Shown one piece after another: positions 53,085 through 61,875 of a stretch of DNA of 64,000 nt. Below the pieces are notes generated by a model, which had not been told where the DNA came from, did not search any database, and worked only from the letters and a program-made list of their open reading frames with translations. Source of the DNA: UBA5177 sp002413265 (GTDB lineage: Bacteria > Chloroflexota > UBA5177); NCBI GenBank assembly GCA_036752825.1, contig DAIORV010000003.1:1-64000 (forward strand), in the 5' to 3' direction. The first letter of the stretch is position 1, and every line of letters starts with the position of its first letter. The position numbers and the translations under genes were made by a program.

Positions 53085-53139
53085 CAATCGCTCCTACAAG
53101 AGGGGAGGCGGGCTCTCGACCCGCCTCCTGGATCGGCTC

Positions 53140-54990
53140 TTAGCCTTCGTCGCTCGAGCGGAACTCCGCGTCGACGACGTCGTCGGACTCAGGTGTCGAT
53201 CCTTCGGGTGTACCCGATGTGCCTCCCGCTCCGGCGCCGACACCTTCGGCGGCGGGATCGGGTTGGCTGTACAGTGAAGCCGCAACCGGCTGCCACGCCT
53301 GCTCGAGCTCCTGCCGGGCGGACTGAATAGCAGACTGATCGCTACCCTTCAGCGCTTCGCGAAGCTTGTTAAGGGCAGCCTCGACGGTCTGACGATCACT
53401 TTCGGAGATCCGATCTCCGGACTCCTTGAGCGTCTTTTCCGTGCTGTACGCAAGCGTATCGGCTGCGTTTCTTTCCTCTGCCGCGGTGCGGGCCTCGGCG
53501 TCGCGCTGAGCGTACTCTTCCGCTTCCTTCACCATGCGATCGACATCGCTGCTGCTCAAATTGGTCGAGGCGGTCACCTTGACGCTCTGTTCACGGCCGG
53601 TTCCCGTATCTTTTGCGTGCACATTGAGGATGCCGTTGGCGTCGATGTCAAACGTAACCTCGACCTGTGGCATCCCTCTCGGTGCGGGCGGTATGCCCTC
53701 GAGCCGAAAACGCGCCAAGCTCATGTTGTCGCGAGCCATCGGACGCTCGCCCTGCGTCACGTGAACGTCGACGGCCGTTTGATTGTCCTCCGCCGTGCTG
53801 AACACTTCGCTCTTGGCAGTCGGAATGGTCGTGTTTCTCGGAATGAGGACTGTGTTCACGCCGCCCAGAGTCTCGATGCCGAGCGAGAGGGGAGTGACGT
53901 CCAAAAGGACCACGTCCTTCACGTCACCCATCAAGACGCCCGCTTGTATGGCCGCACCTATGGCGACGACCTCGTCTGGGTTCACGCCTTGATGCGGATC
54001 CTTTCCAGTCAGCTTTCGTACGAGCTCCTGGATGACGGGCATCCGCGTCGATCCGCCGACCAGCACCACTTCGTTGATTTGCTCAGCCGACAGCTTCGAA
54101 TCCTGAAGGGCCCTGTTGAAGGGACCGACACAGCGCTGCGTCAGATCTTCGGTGAGCTCCTCAAACTTTCCACGGGTGATCGTCTTGATCAAATGCTTTG
54201 GTCCGTTCTGATCGGCCGTGACAAACGGCAGATTGATTTCTGTCTGTACCACGCTCGAGAGCTCCACCTTGGCCTTCTCGGCCGCCTCCAAAAGGCGCTG
54301 AAGGGCCTGACGGTCCTTGCGGAGGTCAATGCCTTCGTCCTTCTGGAACTCTGCGGCTACCCAATCGACGATGCGCTGGTCATAGTCATCGCCACCGAGA
54401 TGCGTATCGCCCGACGTCGATTTGACTTCGAAGACACCGTCACCGACCTCGAGCACCGAGACGTCGAAGGTCCCGCCACCAAGATCAAAGACAAGAATCG
54501 TCTCCGCGGTTTTCTTGTCGAGTCCGTAAGCGAGAGCCGCGGCCGTGGGCTCATTGATGATGCGCAGGACCTCAAGGCCGGCGATGGTGCCCGCGTCCTT
54601 GGTTGCCTGCCTCTGGCTGTCATTGAAATAGGCCGGCACGGTAATGACCGCCTGGGTCACCGGCTGCCCGAGGTACTTCTCAGCGTCATTCTTGAGCTTG
54701 CCGAGAATCATCGCCGAGATTTCTTGTGGCGTGAACCGTTTGTCGTCAATCTGGACGTTGTCGTTGGTCCCCATCTTCCGCTTGATCGAAGCGATAGTGC
54801 GATCCGGATTGACCACGGCCTGACGCTTTGCAAGCTGTCCGACGAGCCGCTCCCCGGTCTTGGTAAATGCGACCACGGACGGCGTAAGCCTGTTTCCCTC
54901 AGTGTTCGGGATGACCATGGGCTCGCCGCCTTCCATGACGGCTACGACCGAGTTCGTGGTACCGAGATCGATACCTACTACCTTCGCCAT
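53140..54990 (-). CDS. dnaK: Hsp70 chaperone DnaK
   Basis: A 616-residue Hsp70. AKVVGIDLGTTNSVVAVMEG, IINEPTAAALAYGLDK, the actin-like DLGGGTFDVSVLEVGDGVFE, VGGSTRMPVIQELV and the DVTPLSLGIETLGGV linker. AAGGAG lies nine bases before ATG 54990; the frame upstream to 55032 is not homologous. First gene of the operon under a HAIR-containing promoter. The C-terminus ends in a flexible DDVVDAEF segment, normal for DnaK. Confidence 0.98.
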   Translation of the reverse strand: MAKVVGIDLGTTNSVVAVMEGGEPMVIPNTEGNRLTPSVVAFTKTGERLVGQLAKRQAVVNPDRTIASIKRKMGTNDNVQIDDKRFTPQEISAMILGKLKNDAEKYLGQPVTQAVITVPAYFNDSQRQATKDAGTIAGLEVLRIINEPTAAALAYGLDKKTAETILVFDLGGGTFDVSVLEVGDGVFEVKSTSGDTHLGGDDYDQRIVDWVAAEFQKDEGIDLRKDRQALQRLLEAAEKAKVELSSVVQTEINLPFVTADQNGPKHLIKTITRGKFEELTEDLTQRCVGPFNRALQDSKLSAEQINEVVLVGGSTRMPVIQELVRKLTGKDPHQGVNPDEVVAIGAAIQAGVLMGDVKDVVLLDVTPLSLGIETLGGVNTVLIPRNTTIPTAKSEVFSTAEDNQTAVDVHVTQGERPMARDNMSLARFRLEGIPPAPRGMPQVEVTFDIDANGILNVHAKDTGTGREQSVKVTASTNLSSSDVDRMVKEAEEYAQRDAEARTAAEERNAADTLAYSTEKTLKESGDRISESDRQTVEAALNKLREALKGSDQSAIQSARQELEQAWQPVAASLYSQPDPAAEGVGAGAGGTSGTPEGSTPESDDVVDAEFRSSDEG

Positions 54991-55055
54991 GAACTGAAAC
55001 TCCTTCCGAAAAACCTGTTTAGTGCGCCTCACGAGCGCATATATTTGCCTGCCCT

Positions 55056-55086
55056 AGCCTAGTTGCTTGAGCCTCTTGTTGTCAAG
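55056..55086 (-). promoter_or_regulatory. dnaK operon promoter with HspR (HAIR) site
   Basis: On the minus strand TTGACA (55085-55080) and TAGGCT (55061-55056) are 18 bp apart. CTTGAGC-N7-TGTCAAG (55066-55086) matches the HAIR consensus CTTGAGT-N7-ACTCAAG at 11 of 14 positions and covers the -35 and most of the spacer, where HspR would block RNA polymerase. It lies ~70-90 bp upstream of the dnaK start. Confidence 0.8.
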
Positions 55087-55113
55087 ATTATTTGAGCCTC
55101 CTCCTGTAAATGA

Positions 55114-55141
55114 AGGCGGACGCGTCCAAACGCGTCCGCCT
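55114..55141 (-). terminator. lon terminator hairpin
   Basis: A perfect 12-bp stem (AGGCGGACGCGT / ACGCGTCCGCCT) with a 4-nt loop, 10 bp after the lon stop; the leftward transcript continues with TCATTT. It separates lon from the dnaK promoter. Confidence 0.7.
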
Positions 55142-55150
55142 CAAAAACTG

Positions 55151-57598
55151 TTACCCGGCAGGTCCGGCGGGTGGCTGCCAGCTACTCTCGAGACCGGGCA
55201 AGAGCACGGCATCGAAATGGGCGTAATGCATCACGTCTGCGACCGCCGGAAGCTCTAGAAGTGCCTGTTTCATTACCTCGTCCATGTGGTCAACCGGGAG
55301 GAGCTCCATTTGATCTCGAACGTCCTCGGGAATGTCGTCCACATCTTTCAGGTTCTTTTTGGGGAACAGAACCGTGCGCACGCCGGCACGATGAGCTGCC
55401 AGAACCTTCTGCTTTAGGCCTCCGATGGGGAGTATGTGGCCCCGGAGGGTTATCTCGCCGGTCATTGCCAGGTCGCGGCGCACCTTCCGCCCGGAGAGAG
55501 CGCTGACGAGAGCCGTGGCCATGGTTATTCCCGCCGACGGTCCATCCTTCGGAATGGCGCCGGCAGGCACGTGGATGTGTACTGCGTGCTCTTCAAAGGC
55601 GCTCGGCTTTATTCCAAGCTCTCTGGCTCGAGAATGGACGTAGCTCATGGCGGCGCGAGCCGACTCTTGCATCACGTCGCCAAGCTGGCCGGTAAGGATG
55701 AACTGGCCTTTGGCGTCCATCAAGGTGACTTCGACCGGTATGACGTCTCCGCCCTCGTCGGTAACGACGAGGCCCGTGGCGACGCCTATCTCGTCCTTCT
55801 CCTCGGCCAAGCCCCAGGTGAAGCGAGGTTTTTTGAGATACGTCTCGACGTCGGTCGCGTCCACCGTCACGGTGGTGGCGCCTTCCTCGGCATAGCGGCG
55901 TGCAAGCTTGCGGCAGATGGTTGCGATCTCACGCTCTAGCTGCCTTACGCCGGCCTCTCGCGTGTACTCGCGAACGATCTTCTGCATTGCCTCGCGAGAG
56001 ATGGTCAGCTGCTCTTCGCTGATCCCGTGGAATGGCTTCTGTTTGGGTGCCAGGAAGCGCTCCCCAATCTCCACCTTTTCGACCTCGGTGTACCCGGCGA
56101 GCTCGATGATCTCCATGCGATCGCGCATCGGCTCGGGAATCGTCCAGAGGACATTAGCGGTCGTGATGAAGAGAACCTTAGACAGGTCGAATGCGACCTC
56201 GAGGTAGTGGTCCTGAAAGTCGGTGTTCTGCTCCGGGTCCAGGACCTCGAGCAGAGCTGACGACGGGTCGCCGCGGAAATCGTTGCCGACTTTGTCTATC
56301 TCGTCCAGCATGATGACGGGATTGTTCGATCCGGCCTGCCGGATCGATTGAATAATGCGCCCTGGAAGGGAGCCGATGTACGTCCGGCGGTGGCCGCGGA
56401 TCTCCGCCTCGTCGTGCACACCGCCGAGTGACATGCGGGCGAACTTCCGTCCCAGCGCGGCGGCAACCGATTTGCCGAGACTCGTCTTTCCAACTCCCGG
56501 AGGCCCGACGAGGCAGATGATGGGACTGCGGAGCTCGGTTGCCAGCTTGCGGACCGCGAGATGCTCCAGAATTCGTTCCTTCACGATCTCGAGTCCAAAA
56601 TGGTCTCGATCGAGCTGCTCGGCAGCGGCCTTGATGTCCAGCTGGTCGTCCGTGCTGACCGACCACGGCATGCCCACGAGCCAATCGAGGTAGGTGCGAA
56701 TCATTCCGACCTCTGGGGAAGCCGCGGGCATTCGCTCCAACCGGTCAACCTCTTTGAGGGCCTTCTCTTTGGCCTTCTCTGGCATTTCGGCTTCGTCGAT
56801 CTTGGTTCGCCACTCAGCAGCTTCCGCCTGCTCGGGATCGAGCTCTCCCAGCTCGCGCTGAATCTCTTTCATTTGCTCACGGAGAAGATACTCGCGCTGC
56901 GTCTTGTCGATGTTCTTCTGTACTTCGCTGGAGATCCGCGTCTTGAGCTCCAGAACCTCGACTTCTTCCGACAGGAGCTGGTGAGCCCGGCGCAGGCGCT
57001 CGAGCACGTCGATCGCCGTCAGAAGGTCCTTGCGCTCATCAGGATTTAGCTCGGGCATGTGTCCGACCAGGTCGGCCAGCCAGGCGGGATCTTCGACATC
57101 TCTAACATTTGAGAGGGCGTCAGCGGGTAGATTGCCTCGCAGGTTTATGTACTTGGTGAAGAGCTCTTTGACCGCTTCCATGAGCGCGGTCAGCTCTTTC
57201 GTATCGGACACTTCTTGCGAGATGACCTCGACCTCTACCTCGAGATACGGCTCGGTTTTGGTGAAATTGAGCACGCGCACACGCTGCTCTCCTTGGGCCA
57301 GCAGCTGGACGCTTCCATCAGGCAGCCGGAACATGGGGCCGATAGTGGCCAAGACGCCGACGTCCATGAGGTCGTCCGGGCCTACCTCTTGTTTCGCCGC
57401 ATCATTCTGGGTGACCAAGATGATGCGGTGCGGCCGCTGCTTCACGGCTTCATCCACGGCGAGCAGAGACGGCTGTCGCCCGACCTGAATGGGCTGCATC
57501 ATATGCGGGAACACGACCGTTTCGAACAGAGGAAGTACCGGAAGACGTAAGTTCTTCTCGAGCTGGTCGTCTTCTTCAGGGATGGTTGGTTCAGTCAT
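55151..57598 (-). CDS. lon: ATP-dependent protease Lon
   Basis: About 815 residues from ATG 57598, which has AAGGA seven bases upstream; ATG 57616 lacks a binding site. Lon N-domain (RLPVLPLFETVVFPHMMQPI), AAA with GPPGVGKTSLG, and the protease domain with Ser in KDGPSAGITMATA and Lys in GGLKQKVLAA. It degrades damaged and regulatory proteins. It has its own promoter in the 204-bp gap upstream, which holds a TATACT box within a 9-bp-arm dyad, and a terminator hairpin downstream. Confidence 0.97.
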   Translation of the reverse strand: MTEPTIPEEDDQLEKNLRLPVLPLFETVVFPHMMQPIQVGRQPSLLAVDEAVKQRPHRIILVTQNDAAKQEVGPDDLMDVGVLATIGPMFRLPDGSVQLLAQGEQRVRVLNFTKTEPYLEVEVEVISQEVSDTKELTALMEAVKELFTKYINLRGNLPADALSNVRDVEDPAWLADLVGHMPELNPDERKDLLTAIDVLERLRRAHQLLSEEVEVLELKTRISSEVQKNIDKTQREYLLREQMKEIQRELGELDPEQAEAAEWRTKIDEAEMPEKAKEKALKEVDRLERMPAASPEVGMIRTYLDWLVGMPWSVSTDDQLDIKAAAEQLDRDHFGLEIVKERILEHLAVRKLATELRSPIICLVGPPGVGKTSLGKSVAAALGRKFARMSLGGVHDEAEIRGHRRTYIGSLPGRIIQSIRQAGSNNPVIMLDEIDKVGNDFRGDPSSALLEVLDPEQNTDFQDHYLEVAFDLSKVLFITTANVLWTIPEPMRDRMEIIELAGYTEVEKVEIGERFLAPKQKPFHGISEEQLTISREAMQKIVREYTREAGVRQLEREIATICRKLARRYAEEGATTVTVDATDVETYLKKPRFTWGLAEEKDEIGVATGLVVTDEGGDVIPVEVTLMDAKGQFILTGQLGDVMQESARAAMSYVHSRARELGIKPSAFEEHAVHIHVPAGAIPKDGPSAGITMATALVSALSGRKVRRDLAMTGEITLRGHILPIGGLKQKVLAAHRAGVRTVLFPKKNLKDVDDIPEDVRDQMELLPVDHMDEVMKQALLELPAVADVMHYAHFDAVLLPGLESSWQPPAGPAG

Positions 57599-57720
57599 TC
57601 GAAGATCCTTGTTCATTTCGCGAGCGACCGACTAAGCCGTTCGCCTGATATGTAGGGCTCGTAAAGGAATTCTCCGGCACCAAATGCCGGTTCAGGGCTG
57701 TGGCGAGAGAAGTCCCTCCG

Positions 57721-57745
57721 GTGCGTGGTTTAGTATACCACGCAC
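57721..57745 (-). promoter_or_regulatory. lon -10 box inside a perfect dyad (candidate operator)
   Basis: GTGCGTGGT-TTAGTAT-ACCACGCAC has perfect 9-bp arms. Read on the minus strand its centre contains TATACT, a strong -10, ~125 bp upstream of the lon start. No -35 of good quality was found. A second, 6-bp hairpin (CCGGCA/TGCCGG, 57674-57690) lies in the leader. The dyad does not match HAIR. Confidence 0.55.
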
Positions 57746-57802
57746 AGTTTGCTTTAGTGCGGAACTATAAAGGATTGCGGCCTGAGCCGACCATCCCGCT
57801 GC

Positions 57803-58843
57803 TTAGGCCGCTACCGTAACGACTGTCTCGCCCGCCGGAGCCGCTACATGACCTACGCAGACGGCAATTGAAGCTCGCCCAATCCGTCGAATTAGACCCA
57901 TTGCGGAGGCCTCCGGTAAGGCGATCAGTAGGCCTCCTGAGGTCTGAGGGTCGGCCAGCAAAAGCCGGGAGGTCTCATCGACTCCGTTCAGCCATCGCAC
58001 CGATTCGGCAAGGTACTCGAGATTAGTGTGGGTGCCCGCCGGCGAGTATCCGCTCTTCGCATACTCTTCGGCGCCGGGCAGGAGCGGTACATCATGAGCC
58101 GAAATGTGGGCGTCAACTCCAGAGGCCCGGCAGACATCGAGAAGATGCCCTAGCAGCCCGTAACCCGACACATCGGTACAGGCACTGGCGCCCGACACGA
58201 CCATGCTCTCGCTCGCTGCGCGGTTCAGCTTCGTCATCCAGGCCACGGCGCTATTCGTATGCGCCCGCGACGCGGCCTGGTTCTTGAGGGCCGTGCCGAC
58301 GACTCCCGTGCCAATGGGTTTTGTCAGGATCAACCTATCCCCGGGCTGCGCCCCTCGGGTCGTCACCATTGACTTGGGTTCGACCGTTCCCGTTACGGAC
58401 AGGCCATACTTCGGCTCCTCGTCGTCTACGGTGTGTCCGCCGATGATGCTGATTCCTGCTTCAGCAGCCATGTCCGCTCCGCCGCGCAAGATCGCCGTCA
58501 GCACATCTACCGGCAGCGTCTTTATGGGAAACCCGACGACGTTGAGAGCGTGTAGAGGGCGTCCGCCGACCGCGTAGACGTCGCTAAGCGAGTTTGCCGC
58601 CGCGATCCTTCCGAAGTCATACGGATCGTCAACTATGGGCGTGAAGAAGTCGACTGTCTGGACAAGGGCGAGCCGATCCGACAGCCGATAGACGGCAGCG
58701 TCATCAGCCGGATTGTCGCCAAGCAACAGATTGGCATCTGGACGCCGTGGGAGTTGACGCAACACGTGCGCCAGGTCAGTCTGGCTGACCTTGCTGGCTC
58801 AACCGGCGCAGCGCACGAGCGACGTAAGTCGCACAGGCTCCAT
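57803..58843 (-). CDS. selD: Selenide, water dikinase SelD, itself a selenoprotein (in-frame TGA = Sec15)
   Basis: A 346-residue SelD that makes selenophosphate from selenide and ATP. The true start is ATG 58843, with AAGGAGGAG three bases upstream. Reading on, the peptide is MEPVRLTSLVRCAG-Sec-ASKVSQ; the TGA (58801-58799) aligns with catalytic Cys17 of E. coli SelD and Lys18 with its essential Lys20. The rest is intact: NLLLGDNPADDAAVYRL, TVDFFTPIVDDP, VYAVGGRPLHALN, DVSGYGLLGHLLD and DPQTSGGLL. Calling ORFs with TGA as stop would leave a truncated 320-residue frame from 58765. The product needs SelB, tRNA-Sec and a SECIS, so these must be encoded elsewhere. Confidence 0.93.
58773..58798 (-). 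promoter_or_regulatory. SECIS-like hairpin in selD mRNA
   Basis: On the minus strand, 7 nt after the TGA, AGGTCAG-CCAGA-CTGACCT (58791-58773) forms a perfect 7-bp stem with a 5-nt loop containing a G. GCC/GGC (58798-58796 with 58772-58770) can extend the base. The apical loop lies 15-19 nt after the TGA, in the window for bacterial SECIS elements that recruit SelB. Confidence 0.8.
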
Positions 58844-58864
58844 GGCTCCTCCTTCCATTGCTGT

Positions 58865-59932
58865 TCAGGCTCCGGAAACCGATGACTCGGCAGGCGTCAG
58901 CGCGGCCAAGACCGCGTCGACCAGCTTGTCCGCTCCCCCTTTGACCGGGTCGGCCCCGGGGAGGTCGGTTTCGGCTTCGGTCTGACGTACCGCTCGCGCG
59001 GCCTCCTGGTTTGAGAGACCCCTGGTGTTCAGTGCGATTGCCACTACGCGGGCAGGCTTGATCCATCCGGCAGCCTCTTCGTAAATCTGTATCACTCGAG
59101 GGAGGGAAGGAATGGTCACAGGATAGTCATCGATCTGCCGGTGACCTGGAGGGTGCACGAGAACCATGGCATCGGGAAGCGATCCATGCATGAGTGCTAG
59201 GGTGACGCCGGAGTACGCAGGGTGGAGGAGCGATCCTTGTCCCTCCACGAACACCCAGTCGGCGAGCTCGCAAGCTTCGACCACGAGGTTCTCGACGGCA
59301 CCGGCCATGAAGTCGCCGATGGCGCGATCTATAGCTATGCCGCTGCCTTCCAACATGATGCCCGTCTGGCCGGTCGCGACGAAGGCGGTTGAGAGCCCGC
59401 GTGCGTCGGCGGCCTGCCGCATCTCCAGTGCTGCCGTCATCTTCCCAACCGCGCAATCGCTGCCGACGAATGTGATCACGTGAGAGCCGGCCCGATGTTG
59501 CAGCATCTCGGAAGTACTGAGATTCTCCGGAACGCGTCTCACGTCCACGATCTGGGCACCGTGTCGGCGGGCGAGCGCCTTGAATTCCGTGTCCTCCGCC
59601 ATCATGTAATGCAAGCCATTAACGACGTCGACTCCGCTTTGGAGGGCCAGAGCTATTTGCCGGCGCCACTCCGGCGGGAGAAAACCTCCGCGGGTAGCAA
59701 TTCCAATGAGAAGCTCGTCGGGCCGATATTTCAGCGCATCGGACATGTCGCCGACGATCGGAACTTGACCGCCAATGCCTAACACGTCCTGAGACACGGC
59801 TCCGGCATGGTGTGAGTCGACGATGGCTACCACATCGCTTGGGCGATATCTCAGGATGCTGGTAGCAGTCTTGCCATGATGGAAATCCAGCATTCCGTCG
59901 GCAAGAATCGCCATCGTCCGGCGCTTGCTCAT
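58865..59932 (-). CDS. DUF1611 family protein (DgcN-like, P-loop)
   Basis: A 355-residue soluble protein. An N-terminal Rossmann-like domain (ILADGMLDFHHGKTATSILR) precedes a P-loop domain with GSDCAVGKMTAAL. DUF1611 members include DgcN, a D-glutamate N-acetyltransferase working with an enolase-type epimerase, but no such partner is in the window. ATG 59932 has GAGG six bases upstream. It lies between the CDP-alcohol phosphatidyltransferase and selD (22-bp gap to each start/stop region) and could be co-transcribed with selD. Confidence 0.8.
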   Translation of the reverse strand: MSKRRTMAILADGMLDFHHGKTATSILRYRPSDVVAIVDSHHAGAVSQDVLGIGGQVPIVGDMSDALKYRPDELLIGIATRGGFLPPEWRRQIALALQSGVDVVNGLHYMMAEDTEFKALARRHGAQIVDVRRVPENLSTSEMLQHRAGSHVITFVGSDCAVGKMTAALEMRQAADARGLSTAFVATGQTGIMLEGSGIAIDRAIGDFMAGAVENLVVEACELADWVFVEGQGSLLHPAYSGVTLALMHGSLPDAMVLVHPPGHRQIDDYPVTIPSLPRVIQIYEEAAGWIKPARVVAIALNTRGLSNQEAARAVRQTEAETDLPGADPVKGGADKLVDAVLAALTPAESSVSGA

Positions 59933-59964
59933 TTGCTGCCTCGGTGGATCAGAATTTCTCCAGT

Positions 59965-60612
59965 TTATCCTTGCGTGCCGGGAGCCGGTGGCTCCTTGGC
60001 ACGACCTCGTACCTCCTCGGGCAGCGTCTGTCGCCACACGTGCACTAGTCTCTGCACGGCGGTGAAATGGGTCAGGACGGCAAGAATCCACAGCGCAACG
60101 ACGACCGTTTTCCCTGTCGCTGGACCAGGAAAAACGAGTCCTGCTCCGAGAATCAGGACGCGCTCGGGACGCGGAGCTATGCCCACCTTCGCGTCGAGCC
60201 CCAGACCTTCGGCGCGGGCACGCGCGTAGCTGATCATGATCGACCCGACTGCAACCGCGTACACGAGCACGGCCGTGCCGATGTGGTCCAGCTTTGCCTC
60301 GACGTAGAGCAGCCCGAGGAGGATGGCGCTTTCTGAATACCGGTCGAGCACGGAATCAAGAAAAGCTCCAAAGCGGCTGGGCCGGTTGATTACACGTGCC
60401 ATTGCCCCGTCCAGCATGTCGAAAGCTGCGGAGAACAGCAGCAGCGCACCTCCGGTGCTCAGACGTCCGCTCGCTATGACGGCGGCAGTCAGCACGTTGA
60501 GTGCGAAGCCAACGATGGTAATGCTGTTGGGGGTGACCCCGAACCGCACCAATGGGCGTACGACCGCTTCGGCCGCTCCTCGGGCCCAATTCTGGACCGA
60601 AGCCGGGAACAC
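59965..60612 (-). CDS. CDP-alcohol phosphatidyltransferase, likely phosphatidylinositol-phosphate synthase
   Basis: A 215-residue membrane enzyme of about six helices with the full CDP-alcohol motif D-x2-DG-x2-AR-x8-G-x3-D-x3-D (DMLDGAMARVINRPS then RFGAFLDSVLDR). In actinobacteria the homologue in this gene order transfers inositol-3-phosphate to CDP-diacylglycerol. Context (inositol-phosphate synthase, acyltransferases, GT4) supports that substrate. GTG 60612 directly follows the GT4 stop. Confidence 0.85.
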   Translation of the reverse strand: MFPASVQNWARGAAEAVVRPLVRFGVTPNSITIVGFALNVLTAAVIASGRLSTGGALLLFSAAFDMLDGAMARVINRPSRFGAFLDSVLDRYSESAILLGLLYVEAKLDHIGTAVLVYAVAVGSIMISYARARAEGLGLDAKVGIAPRPERVLILGAGLVFPGPATGKTVVVALWILAVLTHFTAVQRLVHVWRQTLPEEVRGRAKEPPAPGTQG

Positions 60613-60614
60613 GC

Positions 60615-61799
60615 TTACAGCGCCAGGCCGCTCGTCGAAAGCGCCTCCGCTGCATAGGTCGGGAAGGTACGCGTGCCGGTCCGCACGTAGAAGTCGACCA
60701 CCTGCTCGGCGATCCTATCCCAGGAATAGAGCCTGGCGGTCTCCCTTCCCCTCTGACCCATGGCTTCAGCGGCCGTTCTGTCTTGGAGGAGGGCGCATAC
60801 GGCCTCGGCCAGGGCGCGCTCGTTGCGCGGCGGGACCATTATCCCTTCGTTCCCCTGCGTCATGACCTGCCGATAGCCCTCGATGTCGGAAGCGACGACG
60901 GGTACGCCAGACGCCATGGCTTCGAGGAGGACAATGCCGAAGCTTTCGCCCTGGGTCGCGGGAGCACAGAACGCGTCGGCAGACCTGAGGTAGCGGGGCA
61001 GGTCGTCCTCACTCACCCTCCCCACGACGACGATGTCGTGTAGACGGTGGCGCTTTATGTAGGCGGTGTACGGCGAGTCCTCCCAATCGCCGGCACCCAC
61101 AATGATGAACCGTGCGTCTGGGAAGGCTTCTTTGACCTGCGGATAGGCGCGCAACAGATAACCCACGCCTTTTCTCTTCTCGGGCCTGCCGACGAAGAGA
61201 ATGTTTGGTCTGCCGTCGCAAAACTGAGGTAAGGGCTCCAGGCTCTCGGGCGCAAATCTTGCCAGCTCGACCCCATTGGGAATGACCCTGTAAGGTGCCA
61301 TGAAGTACTGGCGCACGAAGCGCTTGGCAGCTCTAGACACAGCGATTCTGCCGTCGAGCTGGCGGAAGGCAAAGCGCAGAACCGGTCTTCCATAAAAGTA
61401 GCCGTAGTAAGAACCGCGGTAGGCGTGAAAGGTTCCAACGTTCAGAGCTTCCGAGTAGCGGAGCACGGTCGGAGGCAACGACGGCATCAGGGGTTCGTGG
61501 ACGTGCACCACATCGAACTGCTCGGACTCCAGAACCTCCCGAACTCGCCGTGCCAATCGAAAGGAGAGCGTGATGCGCGCAATCGAACCGTTCGCCGGAA
61601 CTCGCCGAACGCGACCGATCCGGTAGACGTCCGTCTCTTCGCGCTCAATGTTTCGATTTGAAGACGGCGCCATGATCCGGACTTCGTGTCCCATCGCCAC
61701 GAACTCCCGGTGAAGGTGCATCACGTGGTTGGTCACACCACCCGGATACGGATAGTCGTACGGGGACACGAGGGCGATCTTCAACCGCCTTCCCCGCAC
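60615..61799 (-). CDS. GT4-family glycosyltransferase (PimA-like)
   Basis: A 394-residue GT-B enzyme. N-terminal VSPYDYPYPGGVTNHVMHLH, acceptor-side VHEPLMPSLPP, donor motif NILFVGRPEKRKGVGYLLRA and the E-x7-E block ESFGIVLLEAMASG. It matches PimA, which adds mannose to phosphatidylinositol on the cytosolic face. The position next to the phosphatidylinositol-phosphate synthase and two acyltransferases is the mycobacterial pgsA-patA-pimA layout. Confidence 0.88.
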   Translation of the reverse strand: MRGRRLKIALVSPYDYPYPGGVTNHVMHLHREFVAMGHEVRIMAPSSNRNIEREETDVYRIGRVRRVPANGSIARITLSFRLARRVREVLESEQFDVVHVHEPLMPSLPPTVLRYSEALNVGTFHAYRGSYYGYFYGRPVLRFAFRQLDGRIAVSRAAKRFVRQYFMAPYRVIPNGVELARFAPESLEPLPQFCDGRPNILFVGRPEKRKGVGYLLRAYPQVKEAFPDARFIIVGAGDWEDSPYTAYIKRHRLHDIVVVGRVSEDDLPRYLRSADAFCAPATQGESFGIVLLEAMASGVPVVASDIEGYRQVMTQGNEGIMVPPRNERALAEAVCALLQDRTAAEAMGQRGRETARLYSWDRIAEQVVDFYVRTGTRTFPTYAAEALSTSGLAL

Positions 61800-61875
61800 G
61801 GTGCGAGGTTTTCATGAGCCGGTGCATCTGCGTCTTCGGCCTGACCTGAGAGGCCATTCAGCTCATGCCACCCGC

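Noticed and set aside
53617..55062. 481-codon open frame on the plus strand opposite dnaK
   Set aside because: Antisense shadow of a well-conserved gene; no protein family features.
57803..58765. selD starting at GTG 58765 as given by standard ORF calling
   Set aside because: It has no ribosome binding site and lacks the catalytic Cys/Sec-Lys segment; the upstream TGA-containing frame supplies all of these.
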